Assembly (NCBI RefSeq): GCF_003762835.1
Contig: NZ_RJWA01000007.1
Span: 124,001 to 188,000 of the forward strand
Length of the DNA: 64,000 nucleotides
Origin: Micromonospora sp. HM5-17
GTDB lineage: Bacteria > Actinomycetota > Actinomycetes > Mycobacteriales > Micromonosporaceae
Direction: 5' to 3'
The position numbers and the translations under genes are program-made. Shown piece by piece: positions 8,876-17,928 of the stretch. The notes below the pieces were generated by a model that worked only from the letters and a program-made list of their open reading frames with translations, was not told the origin of the DNA and did no database searches. Position 1 is the stretch's first letter. Each line of letters opens with the position of its first letter.

Positions 8876-9154
8876 CGTGAGTTACCAACACACACGAACG
8901 GAATTGGCGTCCGGGTCGTGCGTGCCGCGCGGGAGCCGGGCCACGCGAGTGGCTCTGGTTCCACCTCCTCTCGACGGTGGTGAGGATGGCTGGCGGCGGA
9001 GTCCGGGCTGGCCCGCCGTCAGCCCCGTGGCTGAGCGGTCGGCGGCTACCCCACGGTGCGGGTAGCCCGCCAACGGAGGGAGAACGGCCCGGTGGGCGCC
9101 GAGCCTCTCCGGTCTCCGTCTCGTGCGGATGCACGCTAGTTACAGGCTCATCAA

Positions 9155-9168
9155 TGGAAGCGCTCCCA
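9155..9168. promoter_or_regulatory. CebR-type operator, central
   Basis: TGGAAGCGCTCCCA matches the CebR consensus at 13 of 14 positions. It lies near the centre of the divergent region, about 600 bp from GH1 and 450 bp from GH48, so it probably controls a leader or small RNA promoter in addition to the gene-proximal boxes. Confidence 0.7.
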
Positions 9169-9250
9169 TCGACGTTGGTTGGACTGTAGCCCGCGTCACG
9201 GGTTTGTGAAAGACCCAAAATGAGATCGAAACATCTGGCGAATGCGGCGG

Positions 9251-9301
9251 AAGCCCGCTCGCGCTCGCGCGATCCACTGTCGCCCAGCTCAGCGGGCTTT
9301 T
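9251..9301 (+). terminator. Rightward terminator-like hairpin before the GH48 box
   Basis: AAGCCCGCT (9251-9259) pairs with AGCGGGCTT (9291-9299) and is followed by TT. The 31-nt loop is GC-rich and can fold further. It lies 40 bp before the third CebR box and would stop rightward transcripts coming from the central promoter region. Confidence 0.5.
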
Positions 9302-9341
9302 CGACCCTCTGAAGTGGAGCATCGGGGGTCGCACTTGCCGC

Positions 9342-9355
9342 CGGGAGCGCTCCCA
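9342..9355. promoter_or_regulatory. CebR-type operator, GH48-proximal
   Basis: CGGGAGCGCTCCCA, identical to the GH1-proximal box, lies 260 bp upstream of the GH48 start codon. It implies co-regulation of the cellulase with the beta-glucosidase by a CebR-like LacI-family repressor, which is not encoded in the window. Confidence 0.8.
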
Positions 9356-9615
9356 TGCAACACTGTCGAACTATCGCGGCTGGGAGCCACACCGACGCGA
9401 TCAGGGGCCGCCGAGGGCATCCGACATCGGTACGGCGCCCCCCTTGCACCGACCGGAGCCGCCGCGTCCGGCGTCTCCTCCGGCGTCCACCGACCCCGGT
9501 CCGGGACGGGTCTGACCACCACCATTCCGACGTCTTCCGTCATGCGCGCCGTTGTCCGCGCGGGGAGGCGTCCCCGCCGCGGTACGCCGCGGCTGGTCCG
9601 CGAGGAGAAGCACGA

Positions 9616-12528
9616 ATGAAGTTGAGGTTAGGAAGACGCCGGGTGGCGATGGCCGCCGCCGGCGTACTGGCGGTGGGGGGTGTGGCTGTCGCTCCCGGTA
9701 CCGCCCAGGCCGCCCCCGCCTGCGACGTCACCTACACCACCAATAGCTGGGACACCGGATTCACCGCCAACCTGACGATCCGGAATCTCGGCGACCCGAT
9801 GACCAGCTGGCGCCTCGAATTCACGTTCCCGGGCAACCAGCGCATCACCCAGGGCTGGTCGGCCGAGTGGAGCCAGTCCGGCGCGAACGTCACCGCGACC
9901 AACATGCCGTGGAACGGCAACCTCGGCACCGGGGCGTCGACCACCATCGGCTTCAACGGGTCGTACTCCGGCACCAACGACAGCCCCAACTCCTTCAGGG
10001 TGAACGGCGTGACCTGTAACGGCGCGCAGAACACCGCCCCGACCGTCCAGATCACCAGCCCGGCCAACAACGCGACCTTCACCGCACCGGCCGACGTCAC
10101 CATCGAGGCCACGGCGAGCGACGCCGAGGGCCCGGTCGAGCGGGTCGAGTTCTACCGCAACGGCCTGCTGGTCGGCACCGACACCAGCGCGCCGTACAGC
10201 TACACCAACAGCGCGCTGCCTGCCGGGTCGTACACCGCCCAGGTCCGCGCGTACGACAGCGAAGGGCTCACCGGCACCGACGAGGTGGTCTTCACCGTCA
10301 CCGGCAGCAGCCAGGCGAGCGTCGTGACCCCCGCGACCCTCCAGCTCGCCGAGGGCGGCAGCGGCGACCTGAACGTCCGGCTCAGCGCCGCACCGACCAG
10401 CGACGTGACGGTCTCGCTGAGCAAGACCGGTGACGACGACGTGACCCTCGAGCAGTCCAGCGTGACCATCACCCCGCAGAACTGGAACACCGGGGTCAAC
10501 GTCACGGTCAACGCCGCCCAGGACGAGGACAGCACCAACGACACCGCGACCATCACCGCCAGCGCGCCGGGACGCACCCCGTCGGTCACCGCCGTGACCG
10601 TCATCGACGACGAGGGCGACGGCGGCCCGGGCGGCGAGTACGGCGAGGAGTTCCTGGAGCTCTACAACAAGATCAAGAATCCGGCGAACGGGTACTTCAG
10701 CCCCGAGGGCGTGCCGTACCACTCCGTGGAGACGCTGCTGGTCGAGGCCCCGGACCACGGGCACGAGACCACCTCCGAGGCGTTCAGCTACTGGCTCTTC
10801 CTCGAGGCGATGTACGGCCGGGTGACCGGCAACTGGGGTCCGTTCAACCAGGCCTGGCAGGTCATGGACCGGTACATCATCCCGTCCGAGACCCAGTCGA
10901 ACTACAACCCGAGCGACCCGGCGGACTACGCGCCGGAGGCGTCCCGCCCCGACCTCTACCCGCAGCAGGGCGGCAAGCTCGACCCCAACGTCCGGGTCGG
11001 TCAGGACCCGCTGGCCCAGGAGCTGCAGTCCACCTACAACAGCGGCCGGATCTACGGCATGCACTGGCTGCTCGACGTGGACAACGTCTACGGGTACGGC
11101 AGGTGCGGTGACGGCACCACCAAGCCCGCGTACATCAACACCTACCAGCGGGGCCCGCAGGAGTCGGTCTGGGAGACCGTCGCCCACCCCTCCTGCGAGA
11201 CCTTCGCGTTCGGTGGGCCGAACGGCTACCTGCCGATCTTCATCGGTGACCAGTCGTACGCCCAGCAGTGGCGCTACACCAACGCCCCCGACGCCGACGC
11301 CCGCGCCGTGCAGGCCGCGTACTGGGCGCTGAAGTGGGCCAAGGAGCAGGGCAACGAGGGACAGATCAGCGCCACCATCGCCAACGCCGCGAAGATGGGC
11401 GACTACCTGCGCTACGCGATGTACGACAAGTACTTCAAGCAGCCCGGGTGTGACTCGCCGTCCTGCCCCGCCGGCACCGGCAAGAACAGCGCCGCGTACC
11501 TGCTGAGCTGGTACTACGCCTGGGGCGGCTCGCAGGGTGGCAGCAGCAGCTGGGCGTGGCGGATCGGCTCCAGCCACAACCACGGCGGCTACCAGAACCC
11601 GTTCGCGGCGTGGGCGCTCTCCACGGTGCCCGAGCTGATCCCGCGGTCGCCGACCGCGCAGGCGGACTGGGAGACCAGCCTCGACCGGCAGCTCGACTTC
11701 TACACCTGGCTCCAGTCGGCCGAGGGTGCGATCGCCGGTGGCGCCACCAACAGCTGGAACGGCGACTACAGCCCGCGTCCGGCCGGGGTGCCGACCTTCT
11801 ACGGCATGACGTACGACGAGAAGCCGGTCTACCACGACCCGCCGTCGAACCAGTGGTTCGGCTTCCAGGCCTGGAGCATGGAGCGGGTCGCGGAGTACTA
11901 CCACGAGACCGGTGACGCCCGGGCCAAGGCGCTGCTGGACAAGTGGGTCGACTGGGCGATCTCGCACACCACGGTCGACGGGGCGAGCTACCAGATCCCG
12001 TCGACGCTGCGGTGGAGCGGTCAGCCGGGTGGCAACTGGACCGCCAGCACCACCTCGGTCGACAACAGCAACCTGCACGTCGAGGTCGTGGACTACACCC
12101 AGGACGTGGGGGTCGCCGGCGCGTACGCCCGGACGCTGGTCTACTACGGCGCCAAGTCCGGTGACGCCCAGGCGAAGGCCACCGCGAAGGCGCTGCTCGA
12201 CGCCGTTCTCCAGCACAAGGACGAGAAGGGCGTCGCGGTCCCGGAGACCAGGGAGGACTACAACCGCTTCGACGACCGGTACGACAGCAGCACCGGGCAG
12301 GGTCTCTACATCCCGCCGGACTTCACCGGGACCATGCCGAACGGTGACCCGATCAACTCCAACTCGACCTTCCTCAGCATCCGGTCGTTCCTCGAGCGCG
12401 ACCCGGACTGGCCCAAGGTGCAGGCGTACCTGAACGGCGGGCCGGCTCCGACGTTCACCTACCACCGGTTCTGGGCTCAGGTCGACGTCGCGATGGCACT
12501 GCACGACTACGACCGGCTGATCGGCTGA
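9616..12528 (+). CDS. Secreted CBM2-GH48 cellulase (reducing-end exoglucanase)
   Basis: A 970-residue secreted cellulase; GH48 enzymes act processively from cellulose chain ends. Domains in order: signal peptide (1-34, ending AQAAPA), CBM2 cellulose-binding module (about 36-135, WDTGFTANLTIRNLG), an Ig-like module (about 142-232), a Calx-beta-like repeat module (about 236-330) and the GH48 catalytic domain from about 345 (ELYNKIKNPANGYFS). HGHETTSEAFSYW near residue 385 carries the expected catalytic Glu region. ATG 9616 follows CGAGGAGAAGCACGA. The fifth codon is TTA, rare in such genomes. A CebR box lies upstream and strong hairpins follow the stop. Confidence 0.95.
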   Translation: MKLRLGRRRVAMAAAGVLAVGGVAVAPGTAQAAPACDVTYTTNSWDTGFTANLTIRNLGDPMTSWRLEFTFPGNQRITQGWSAEWSQSGANVTATNMPWNGNLGTGASTTIGFNGSYSGTNDSPNSFRVNGVTCNGAQNTAPTVQITSPANNATFTAPADVTIEATASDAEGPVERVEFYRNGLLVGTDTSAPYSYTNSALPAGSYTAQVRAYDSEGLTGTDEVVFTVTGSSQASVVTPATLQLAEGGSGDLNVRLSAAPTSDVTVSLSKTGDDDVTLEQSSVTITPQNWNTGVNVTVNAAQDEDSTNDTATITASAPGRTPSVTAVTVIDDEGDGGPGGEYGEEFLELYNKIKNPANGYFSPEGVPYHSVETLLVEAPDHGHETTSEAFSYWLFLEAMYGRVTGNWGPFNQAWQVMDRYIIPSETQSNYNPSDPADYAPEASRPDLYPQQGGKLDPNVRVGQDPLAQELQSTYNSGRIYGMHWLLDVDNVYGYGRCGDGTTKPAYINTYQRGPQESVWETVAHPSCETFAFGGPNGYLPIFIGDQSYAQQWRYTNAPDADARAVQAAYWALKWAKEQGNEGQISATIANAAKMGDYLRYAMYDKYFKQPGCDSPSCPAGTGKNSAAYLLSWYYAWGGSQGGSSSWAWRIGSSHNHGGYQNPFAAWALSTVPELIPRSPTAQADWETSLDRQLDFYTWLQSAEGAIAGGATNSWNGDYSPRPAGVPTFYGMTYDEKPVYHDPPSNQWFGFQAWSMERVAEYYHETGDARAKALLDKWVDWAISHTTVDGASYQIPSTLRWSGQPGGNWTASTTSVDNSNLHVEVVDYTQDVGVAGAYARTLVYYGAKSGDAQAKATAKALLDAVLQHKDEKGVAVPETREDYNRFDDRYDSSTGQGLYIPPDFTGTMPNGDPINSNSTFLSIRSFLERDPDWPKVQAYLNGGPAPTFTYHRFWAQVDVAMALHDYDRLIG

Positions 12529-12545
12529 CGCCGGTCTGACAGACG

Positions 12546-12624
12546 GGCCTGATTCCCACGGTCAGGCCACCCGTGGCGGGTCCGGCCGAGTTGGCCAACG
12601 CAGCGGTTCGGCCGGACCCGCCAC
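12546..12624 (+). terminator. Double hairpin terminator after the GH48 gene
   Basis: GGCCTGA/TCAGGCC (12546-12568) is followed at once by a 17-bp perfect stem (12573-12589 with 12608-12624). They begin 18 bp after the cellulase stop and should end its transcript. Confidence 0.7.
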
Positions 12625-12667
12625 TCCCGTCCCCCGCCTGCCGGGACGGGGCAGCAGCACCGCCCGC

Positions 12668-12700
12668 CGGGCGGGCGGCACCCCGGGTGCCGCCCGCCCG
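12668..12700. terminator. 15-bp perfect hairpin with 3-nt loop
   Basis: CGGGCGGGCGGCACC (12668-12682) pairs exactly with 12686-12700 around CCG. It is a third strong stem in the 366-bp gap between GH48 and the PAP2 gene; the gap holds no other recognisable feature. Confidence 0.55.
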
Positions 12701-12894
12701 GTCGTGTCTCCGGGCACCGGTCGCGATCCGGCCGCCTTCTCGCGTGGTCCGGCCGCTCCCCCAGCCCGGTCGCTTCCCCGTCCGGTCGTCCCCATGTCTT
12801 CCGTCATTGATCCGGTCACTTCCTGGGTCGGTCGCCGCCGACCGTTTGCCGGATCGTGGTACCGGGCATCCGGAGCCGTGGCTACGGTGTCGCC

Positions 12895-13776
12895 ATGCAT
12901 GGGGGTAGCCGGCGGTCGACCGCCGGGTGGCTAGCGCTGTCGACCGTCGCGCAGATCATCGTTCTGGCCGCCGTCTGGTGGTTCGCCGTCCGCACCGCGC
13001 GCGGTCAGCTGCTGGACACCATCGCGTTCCACGGCACCTTCATCGGCTGGCATTGGATCGCCGGGGTGCTCGACGTTGTGCTCAACGCGGTCTCCCTGCT
13101 CTCGCTCCTGGCCGCCACCGCCATCATCGGTTCCATCGCGCTGCTCCGTGGCCGGAGCGCGCTGGCGGTGGCGGCGATCCTGCTCATCGTCGGCGCGAAC
13201 GTCAGCACCCAGGTCCTCAAACACACCATCGAGCGTCCCGATCTCGGAGTCGACCCGAGTCCGGCGGCACCGGGCAACAGCCTGCCCAGTGGACACACCA
13301 CCGTGGCCGCCTCGGTGGCGGTGGCGCTGGTGATGGTCCTGCCACCCCGGCTGCGCGGCTGGGCCGCGCTGTTCGGCGCCGGGTACGCGGGGCTCACCGG
13401 TGTGGCCACGCTTTCGGCGGGCTGGCACCGGCCGAGTGACGCGGTGGCCGCCCTGCTGGTGGTCGGTGCCTGGGCGACGGCGGCCAGTCTCGTCCTGCTG
13501 CTCGGCGGGAACGAATCCGCGGAGGCGACGCCCGCCGATCGGCATCCGGTGGCGAGGGCCGTGCTCATCGCCGGTGGGCTGGCGCTGCTGCTGGTGGCTG
13601 CGGCGGCGTTCGTCTGGGCCGACGGTATGCAGGCGGTCTCGCCCGCGGAGTTGAGCCAGCGTCAGCTCTTGCTCGCGTACGCCGGCAGCGCCGCCGGTAT
13701 CGCCGGGACCGCGGCGCTGGTCACCGGGCTGGTGCTGGGTAGTGCACACCGGGTGGTACCCCGCCGAGCCGGCTGA
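12895..13776 (+). CDS. PAP2-family membrane phosphatase
   Basis: A 293-residue integral membrane protein with about six membrane helices. PAP2 motifs appear in order: KHTIERPDL (motif 1), SLPSGHTT (motif 2) and SAGWHRPSDAVA (motif 3), with the catalytic His in the last. These enzymes remove phosphate from lipid phosphates or undecaprenyl pyrophosphate at the outer membrane face. ATG 12895 was chosen because TACGGT, a possible -10 element, ends 9 bp before it, which would give a nearly leaderless mRNA. No neighbour indicates a particular lipid substrate. Confidence 0.85.
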   Translation: MHGGSRRSTAGWLALSTVAQIIVLAAVWWFAVRTARGQLLDTIAFHGTFIGWHWIAGVLDVVLNAVSLLSLLAATAIIGSIALLRGRSALAVAAILLIVGANVSTQVLKHTIERPDLGVDPSPAAPGNSLPSGHTTVAASVAVALVMVLPPRLRGWAALFGAGYAGLTGVATLSAGWHRPSDAVAALLVVGAWATAASLVLLLGGNESAEATPADRHPVARAVLIAGGLALLLVAAAAFVWADGMQAVSPAELSQRQLLLAYAGSAAGIAGTAALVTGLVLGSAHRVVPRRAG

Positions 13777-13936
13777 CCGCTGCCCGACCGGCGCGCGCAC
13801 CGCCTGCGTACCCTGGTCGGTGGTTGGCGCAACGCATTTCAGCGCCGGTTACGGCGGGCGGACTGGGACGTCGACGCCGTTCGTGACGCGTGCGGGACTA
13901 TGTGGTCGAGCATGGGGAACCAGCCCCAGCGACGGC

Positions 13937-14098
13937 ATGATGATCGGCTACACCGTACCGGAGATCCGACGACTCCTCACCGCACTGACAGTGCGACAAA
14001 CCCACCCACCACAACACGTGTGGGCCTGGTCAAGATGGCACCGCCGACGCCAACACCAAGCCCGACTCCGCCACTACCGGCGACACGGCTACCCATGA
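13937..14098 (+). pseudogene. C-terminal remnant of an IS701-like transposase
   Basis: The 53-residue tail (GYTVPEIRRLLTALTVRQ, HVWAWSRWHRRRQHQARLRH) resembles the arginine-rich C-terminus of IS701-family transposases. Everything upstream is missing and no inverted repeats were found, so this is a scar of an old insertion. The remainder of the 13777-14295 gap shows nothing else recognisable. Confidence 0.6.
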
Positions 14099-14295
14099 CA
14101 GTGCCGTTGCGGTACTAGCCCCGCCGCATCCGCCTTGTCAACCAGGTGGCCGGCAGCCGGCCCTACGCCGGCGTGGCCTTCTCCCCGCGTGCCAACCACT
14201 CTCGCAGAACAGGTTTGCGTTCGGCTGGCCAATCAGGGTCTGTTTCAGGGAAGACGAGGGTCGTCGAGGCTGTCCGGAACCGCGTCCCGGGTCGG

Positions 14296-16767
14296 TCAGT
14301 CGCGCCAGCGCAGTGGCCCGGGGTGCAGGGACCAGAGCACCCGCCGCCACCAGGGCCGGCTGGCCCGTAGCTCGTCGGCGTACGCGACGGCCAGCTCGGC
14401 GGCCCGGCGGGCCTGCTCCTCCGTGGCGTGACCCGGCGCGAACGCGGCCAGGTTGACCAGCTCCGCCAGGTCGTCCACGGGTGGGGTCGCGCTCCGCAGC
14501 GGCGGCCGCCCGGCGTTGCCGCCCCGGGTGTGGCGACGGCGCCGGGCCGGCGTGGCGGATCCGGCATCCGGGCCGCCGGAATCGGCTTCCGGGCCGTCGG
14601 CATCGGACGTCCCGGCCAGGCTCGACCGGGCGTGGGCCGCGACCTCGGTGGCGGCCAGGTGGTCGGGAACGGGCCGCCCGGCGAGTCGCAGCGCGTCGGT
14701 CACCTCCCGCCAGGCGCCGGCGATCCGCTGGGCCGGTGTCCCCTCGGCGAGGCGGCGGCGTCGCTGTGCCCGGCGCAGCGCGACGACCGTCAGCGCCAGC
14801 CCGACCAGTACCAGCAGCAGACCTCCGGTGCCGCCACCGACCAGGACCGGCACCCCCGGACCGCGGGAGCCGCCTGGCGCCGCCGCCGGCTCCGGAGTCG
14901 ACTCCGGGGTCGCCTGCGGGGGCTGGCTCGGCTCCTCTGGTGGCGGGGTCGGATCCTCCGGCTCCGGCTTGAAGTCCTGCTCGACGGGCCGGGGTTGGGT
15001 GTTCGGCAGCGGGAGTGGGTTGAACGGCACCCACCCGAGCTCGTCGAAGAGCACCTCCGGCCAGGCCAGCGCGTCCGCGCCCCGGACCGGGCCGGTGCCG
15101 GGCGGCGCCTGGAAGCCGACGACCACCCGGGTCGGCAGCCCCATCATCCGGCCGAGTACGGCGAACGCGGCGGCGAACTGCTCGGAGGTGCCGCGCTGCC
15201 CGCCGCCGTTCGGCGGTCCGAAGAGGAAGAACCCGAGATTGGGATAGGCGTGCCCGCTCGGCGCGTCGGCCACCAGCCGGTAGTGCTCGGCGAGGAACGT
15301 CTCGATCGCCACCGCCCGGGCGTACGGCGCACCGTTCTCCTCCGCCAACTGTTCGGCGAGGCGTTGCATCTGCTCCGGCGCGCCCGGCTCGACCCGGAGG
15401 AACCGGGCCACCTCGTCACCGAAGGGCACGGTCGCCCCCGGCAGGAGGTTGTAGTCGGGCCGCTCGCGTTCGGAGACGACCGTGTAGCGCAGCCCCTCGG
15501 TCAGCCCCTCGGGCCGGATCAGCGTGCCGCTGGCCTGGTCGTACGCCACCCGGGAGCCGCTGACCTCGCGCGGGGTCGGTACCGCGGGGAGTAGCCGTCC
15601 GGTGAGGTCGCGGACGGTGATGTCCTGCTCGATCCGCTCCACCTCGGCGTTCGGAACCCGGTCGGCGGCGGGCAGCACCCGGCCGGCGTTGCGGTAGGTG
15701 GCGCCGACCTTCCAGGTCACCCCGTCGTAGTCGTTGAGGACGGCGAGCCGGATCCGCAGCCCCGACGCCGATCCGGCCGGCCCCGCCTCGTCGCCCGGCT
15801 CTCCGGTGCCGGTTCCGTCGTCCGCCGGATCCTCGCTGTCGGAGCCGGTTCCGTCGTCGGAGTCGTCTCCGCCGTCGGGTGCGGCGGACGGGGTCGCCTG
15901 GCCGGCGGGGTCGCCGGACCCCCGGGTGGTGACCTCGAGCAGCACCTGGTCCGGATTCAACGCCCAGCCGGAGATCCGGATCAGCGGGTTCTCGTCCAGG
16001 CTGTCCACCTGCGGAGGTTGCACGTAGCGCCGCGGGTCGACCGGGGTGGTGCCGACCCGGCGGGCCACCAGCGGCGCCACCGCGGCGGCGAGCCCGACCA
16101 CCACGACCAGCCCGAGGGCGGTGCTGGCGAACATCCGCAGTCGCAGCGCGGCCCGGACCGCCGGGGTGAGGCCGGCGCCGGCCGCGTCCGCCGGGTCGGC
16201 GTGCTCCGGTCGCCCACCGGCCGCCAGCGCCAGCGCCCCGGCGGCGGCGAAGACCACCGTCATCCAGAGCACCGGTGAGGCGTTCGGACCGACCACGTAG
16301 AGCGCGCCCGCGTACAGCGCGACCGGGGCGGCCAGCCCGAGCAGCACCCGGGCGGCCCGGATCCCGACCTCGGCACCGGCGAGCCCGGCCAGCCAGGCGG
16401 CGACCACCGGCACGATCACGGTGTCCGGGGTCGGCTCGACCGGAATCAGCGCGGTGAGCAGCCGGGGAATGCCGTTGCGGGCGGCGTCCGCCGCCACCGT
16501 GGCGAAGTCGCCCGGCAGCTCGGCCCGCCGCGCGGTCAGCCAGAGCGCGAAGCCGGCGTAGCCGATCAGCACCAGCACCGACAGCGGGGCGACCAACCAG
16601 GACGGCAGCCGCCGGGCGGCCAGGCTGATCCCGACCGAGCCGACCGCGGCGCCGAGGACGAGCTGGCTGAGCAGCGCGTCGGCGTACACCCGGCCGAGCG
16701 CCGCACCGGCGAGCCCGATCATCGCGACCAGCGCCAGCGGCACCGCCAGCGCCCGCAGGAACCTCAC
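14296..16767 (-). CDS. TgpA-like transglutaminase-fold membrane protein with DUF4129 tail
   Basis: An 823-residue membrane protein that ends the MoxR-DUF58-TgpA operon. At least six N-terminal helices (to about residue 230) precede an extracellular region with an acidic linker, then the transglutaminase core. A further helix near residue 650 (VLVGGGTGGLLLVLVGLALTV) leads to a cytoplasmic DUF4129-type domain. The core lacks the usual catalytic residues: GTSEQF replaces G-x-C-x-x-F (about residue 525), LAWPEV replaces HAW-EV (about 566) and FNPLP replaces DPTP (about 580). It is therefore probably not an active transglutaminase. GTG 16767 overlaps the DUF58 stop as GTGA. Confidence 0.85.
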   Translation of the reverse strand: MRFLRALAVPLALVAMIGLAGAALGRVYADALLSQLVLGAAVGSVGISLAARRLPSWLVAPLSVLVLIGYAGFALWLTARRAELPGDFATVAADAARNGIPRLLTALIPVEPTPDTVIVPVVAAWLAGLAGAEVGIRAARVLLGLAAPVALYAGALYVVGPNASPVLWMTVVFAAAGALALAAGGRPEHADPADAAGAGLTPAVRAALRLRMFASTALGLVVVVGLAAAVAPLVARRVGTTPVDPRRYVQPPQVDSLDENPLIRISGWALNPDQVLLEVTTRGSGDPAGQATPSAAPDGGDDSDDGTGSDSEDPADDGTGTGEPGDEAGPAGSASGLRIRLAVLNDYDGVTWKVGATYRNAGRVLPAADRVPNAEVERIEQDITVRDLTGRLLPAVPTPREVSGSRVAYDQASGTLIRPEGLTEGLRYTVVSERERPDYNLLPGATVPFGDEVARFLRVEPGAPEQMQRLAEQLAEENGAPYARAVAIETFLAEHYRLVADAPSGHAYPNLGFFLFGPPNGGGQRGTSEQFAAAFAVLGRMMGLPTRVVVGFQAPPGTGPVRGADALAWPEVLFDELGWVPFNPLPLPNTQPRPVEQDFKPEPEDPTPPPEEPSQPPQATPESTPEPAAAPGGSRGPGVPVLVGGGTGGLLLVLVGLALTVVALRRAQRRRRLAEGTPAQRIAGAWREVTDALRLAGRPVPDHLAATEVAAHARSSLAGTSDADGPEADSGGPDAGSATPARRRRHTRGGNAGRPPLRSATPPVDDLAELVNLAAFAPGHATEEQARRAAELAVAYADELRASRPWWRRVLWSLHPGPLRWRD

Positions 16768-17915
16768 CACCGGCGGACCCCGTCCCACTCGGCGGCGAAC
16801 TCCGCGCCGTCCGCCGCGTCGATCACCACCATGCCCGCCCCGGTGGCCGGCGTCGGCCCGTCGGCGCCGAAGACCCCGACGACCACCGACGGGTACGCCG
16901 ACCGCAGCGCGTTCAGGTACCCCAGGTCGGCCCGACCCGCCGGCCCGGTGAGGAAGACCAGGGTGTCGCCGAGCCGTTCCTGCCGCAGCCGGAGCGTGGC
17001 GGTCCGCAGGGGATCGTCGTCACCGCCCCGGGGGCCGGGCGTCAGCTCGGCGGCGGCGAGCCGGTCCAGGAACTCGCCGCCGGGGTCGGCGGCGACGAAC
17101 AGCAGCGTCACCGGCAGTTCCTCGCGTCGGGCCGCCACCACCACCGAGGCCGCCGCCTCGCAGGCCGACTCGAACGCCTCGACCACCCCGTCGACCGGCC
17201 GCGCGTACGCCGCCGCGCGATTGTCCAGCAGCACCACGAGCCGGGGCAGGCTGGTGTCGAGCTGCTCCTTCACCATCAGCTCGCCGACCCGGGCGCTGGT
17301 CCGCCAGTGCACCCGGCGCAGTTCGTCGCCGACGACGTACTCGCGTAGGGAGTCGAAGGTGATCGAGCCCTGGGGCACCCGGTCGACCCGGCCGTCCATG
17401 CTCCGGGTGACCCCGGACGGGGTGGCGGTCAACGGGTGGATGCGGGGGTGCACCCAGACCTGGACGGTGCCGCCGTGCGACCGGGCGACGGTGATCAGCC
17501 CGAGCGCGTCCCGGCCGGTGATCCGAAGTGGTCCGACGGTGACCACGCCGCGCCGGTGGGTCGGCACCGGGTAGCTGACCGTGGTGTCCCGGCCGGGGCG
17601 GAGCCGCAGCAGCGGCACCGGAACCGGCCGGCCGCCGCAGCGGTCCTCGGCAAGGAGGTTCGCCGAACGTAGCCGGGCACGGTTGCGGATGGTCAGGGTC
17701 ATGGTCGCGGGCTCGCCCCGACCCACCCGGTCGGGGTCGGCGACCCGGGTCACGTCGAGTCGGGGCCGCCAGGTGGCGTTGCCGGCCGCACAGCCGACCG
17801 CGATCACCGCGGTGGTGCCGAGCAACGCGAGTTCCGGGTAGCCGAACCGGAACCCGACCAGCAGGAGGAGTACGGCGCCGGCGAACAGGCCGATTCCGCG
17901 CGAGGTGATGGTCAT
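16764..17915 (-). CDS. DUF58 domain protein (MoxR-associated)
   Basis: A 383-residue protein with two N-terminal membrane helices (GIGLFAGAVLLLLVGFRF, then ALLGTTAVIAVGCAAG), a beta-rich segment and the DUF58 signature SLREYVVGDELRRVHWRTSA. DUF58 proteins are thought to be MoxR-dependent clients or adaptors with a von Willebrand A-like fold. It sits 13 bp after moxR and overlaps the TgpA-like gene by 4 bp, the usual order. Confidence 0.88.
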   Translation of the reverse strand: MTITSRGIGLFAGAVLLLLVGFRFGYPELALLGTTAVIAVGCAAGNATWRPRLDVTRVADPDRVGRGEPATMTLTIRNRARLRSANLLAEDRCGGRPVPVPLLRLRPGRDTTVSYPVPTHRRGVVTVGPLRITGRDALGLITVARSHGGTVQVWVHPRIHPLTATPSGVTRSMDGRVDRVPQGSITFDSLREYVVGDELRRVHWRTSARVGELMVKEQLDTSLPRLVVLLDNRAAAYARPVDGVVEAFESACEAAASVVVAARREELPVTLLFVAADPGGEFLDRLAAAELTPGPRGGDDDPLRTATLRLRQERLGDTLVFLTGPAGRADLGYLNALRSAYPSVVVGVFGADGPTPATGAGMVVIDAADGAEFAAEWDGVRRW

Positions 17916-17928
17916 CGTGTCGGTCGGA

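Larger units (their letters stand above)
8562..9615. other. 1-kb divergent regulatory region between GH1 and GH48 genes
   Basis: No convincing protein gene is present. It holds three CebR-type boxes (8599-8612, 9155-9168, 9342-9355), two leftward hairpins (8816-8875), one rightward terminator (9251-9301) and a GC-rich, hairpin-forming stretch at about 8880-9150. A leftward promoter is plausible beside the middle box (minus-strand TGTAACTA near 9135-9145). Such length for two single genes suggests long leaders or an unannotated small RNA. Confidence 0.55.

Noticed and set aside
6853-8964. 703-codon leftward frame through the GH1 gene
   Set aside because: Frame-shifted shadow of GH1; arginine/proline-rich composition without family features, although it begins at a GTG beside an AGGAGG.
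8880-9150. Cobalamin or c-di-AMP riboswitch in the GH1-GH48 intergenic region
   Set aside because: I looked for the conserved boxes of both on each strand and did not find them; only generic hairpins are present.
9628-12504. 958-codon leftward open frame
   Set aside because: Antisense shadow of the GH48 gene, which has clear domains, signal peptide and ribosome binding site.
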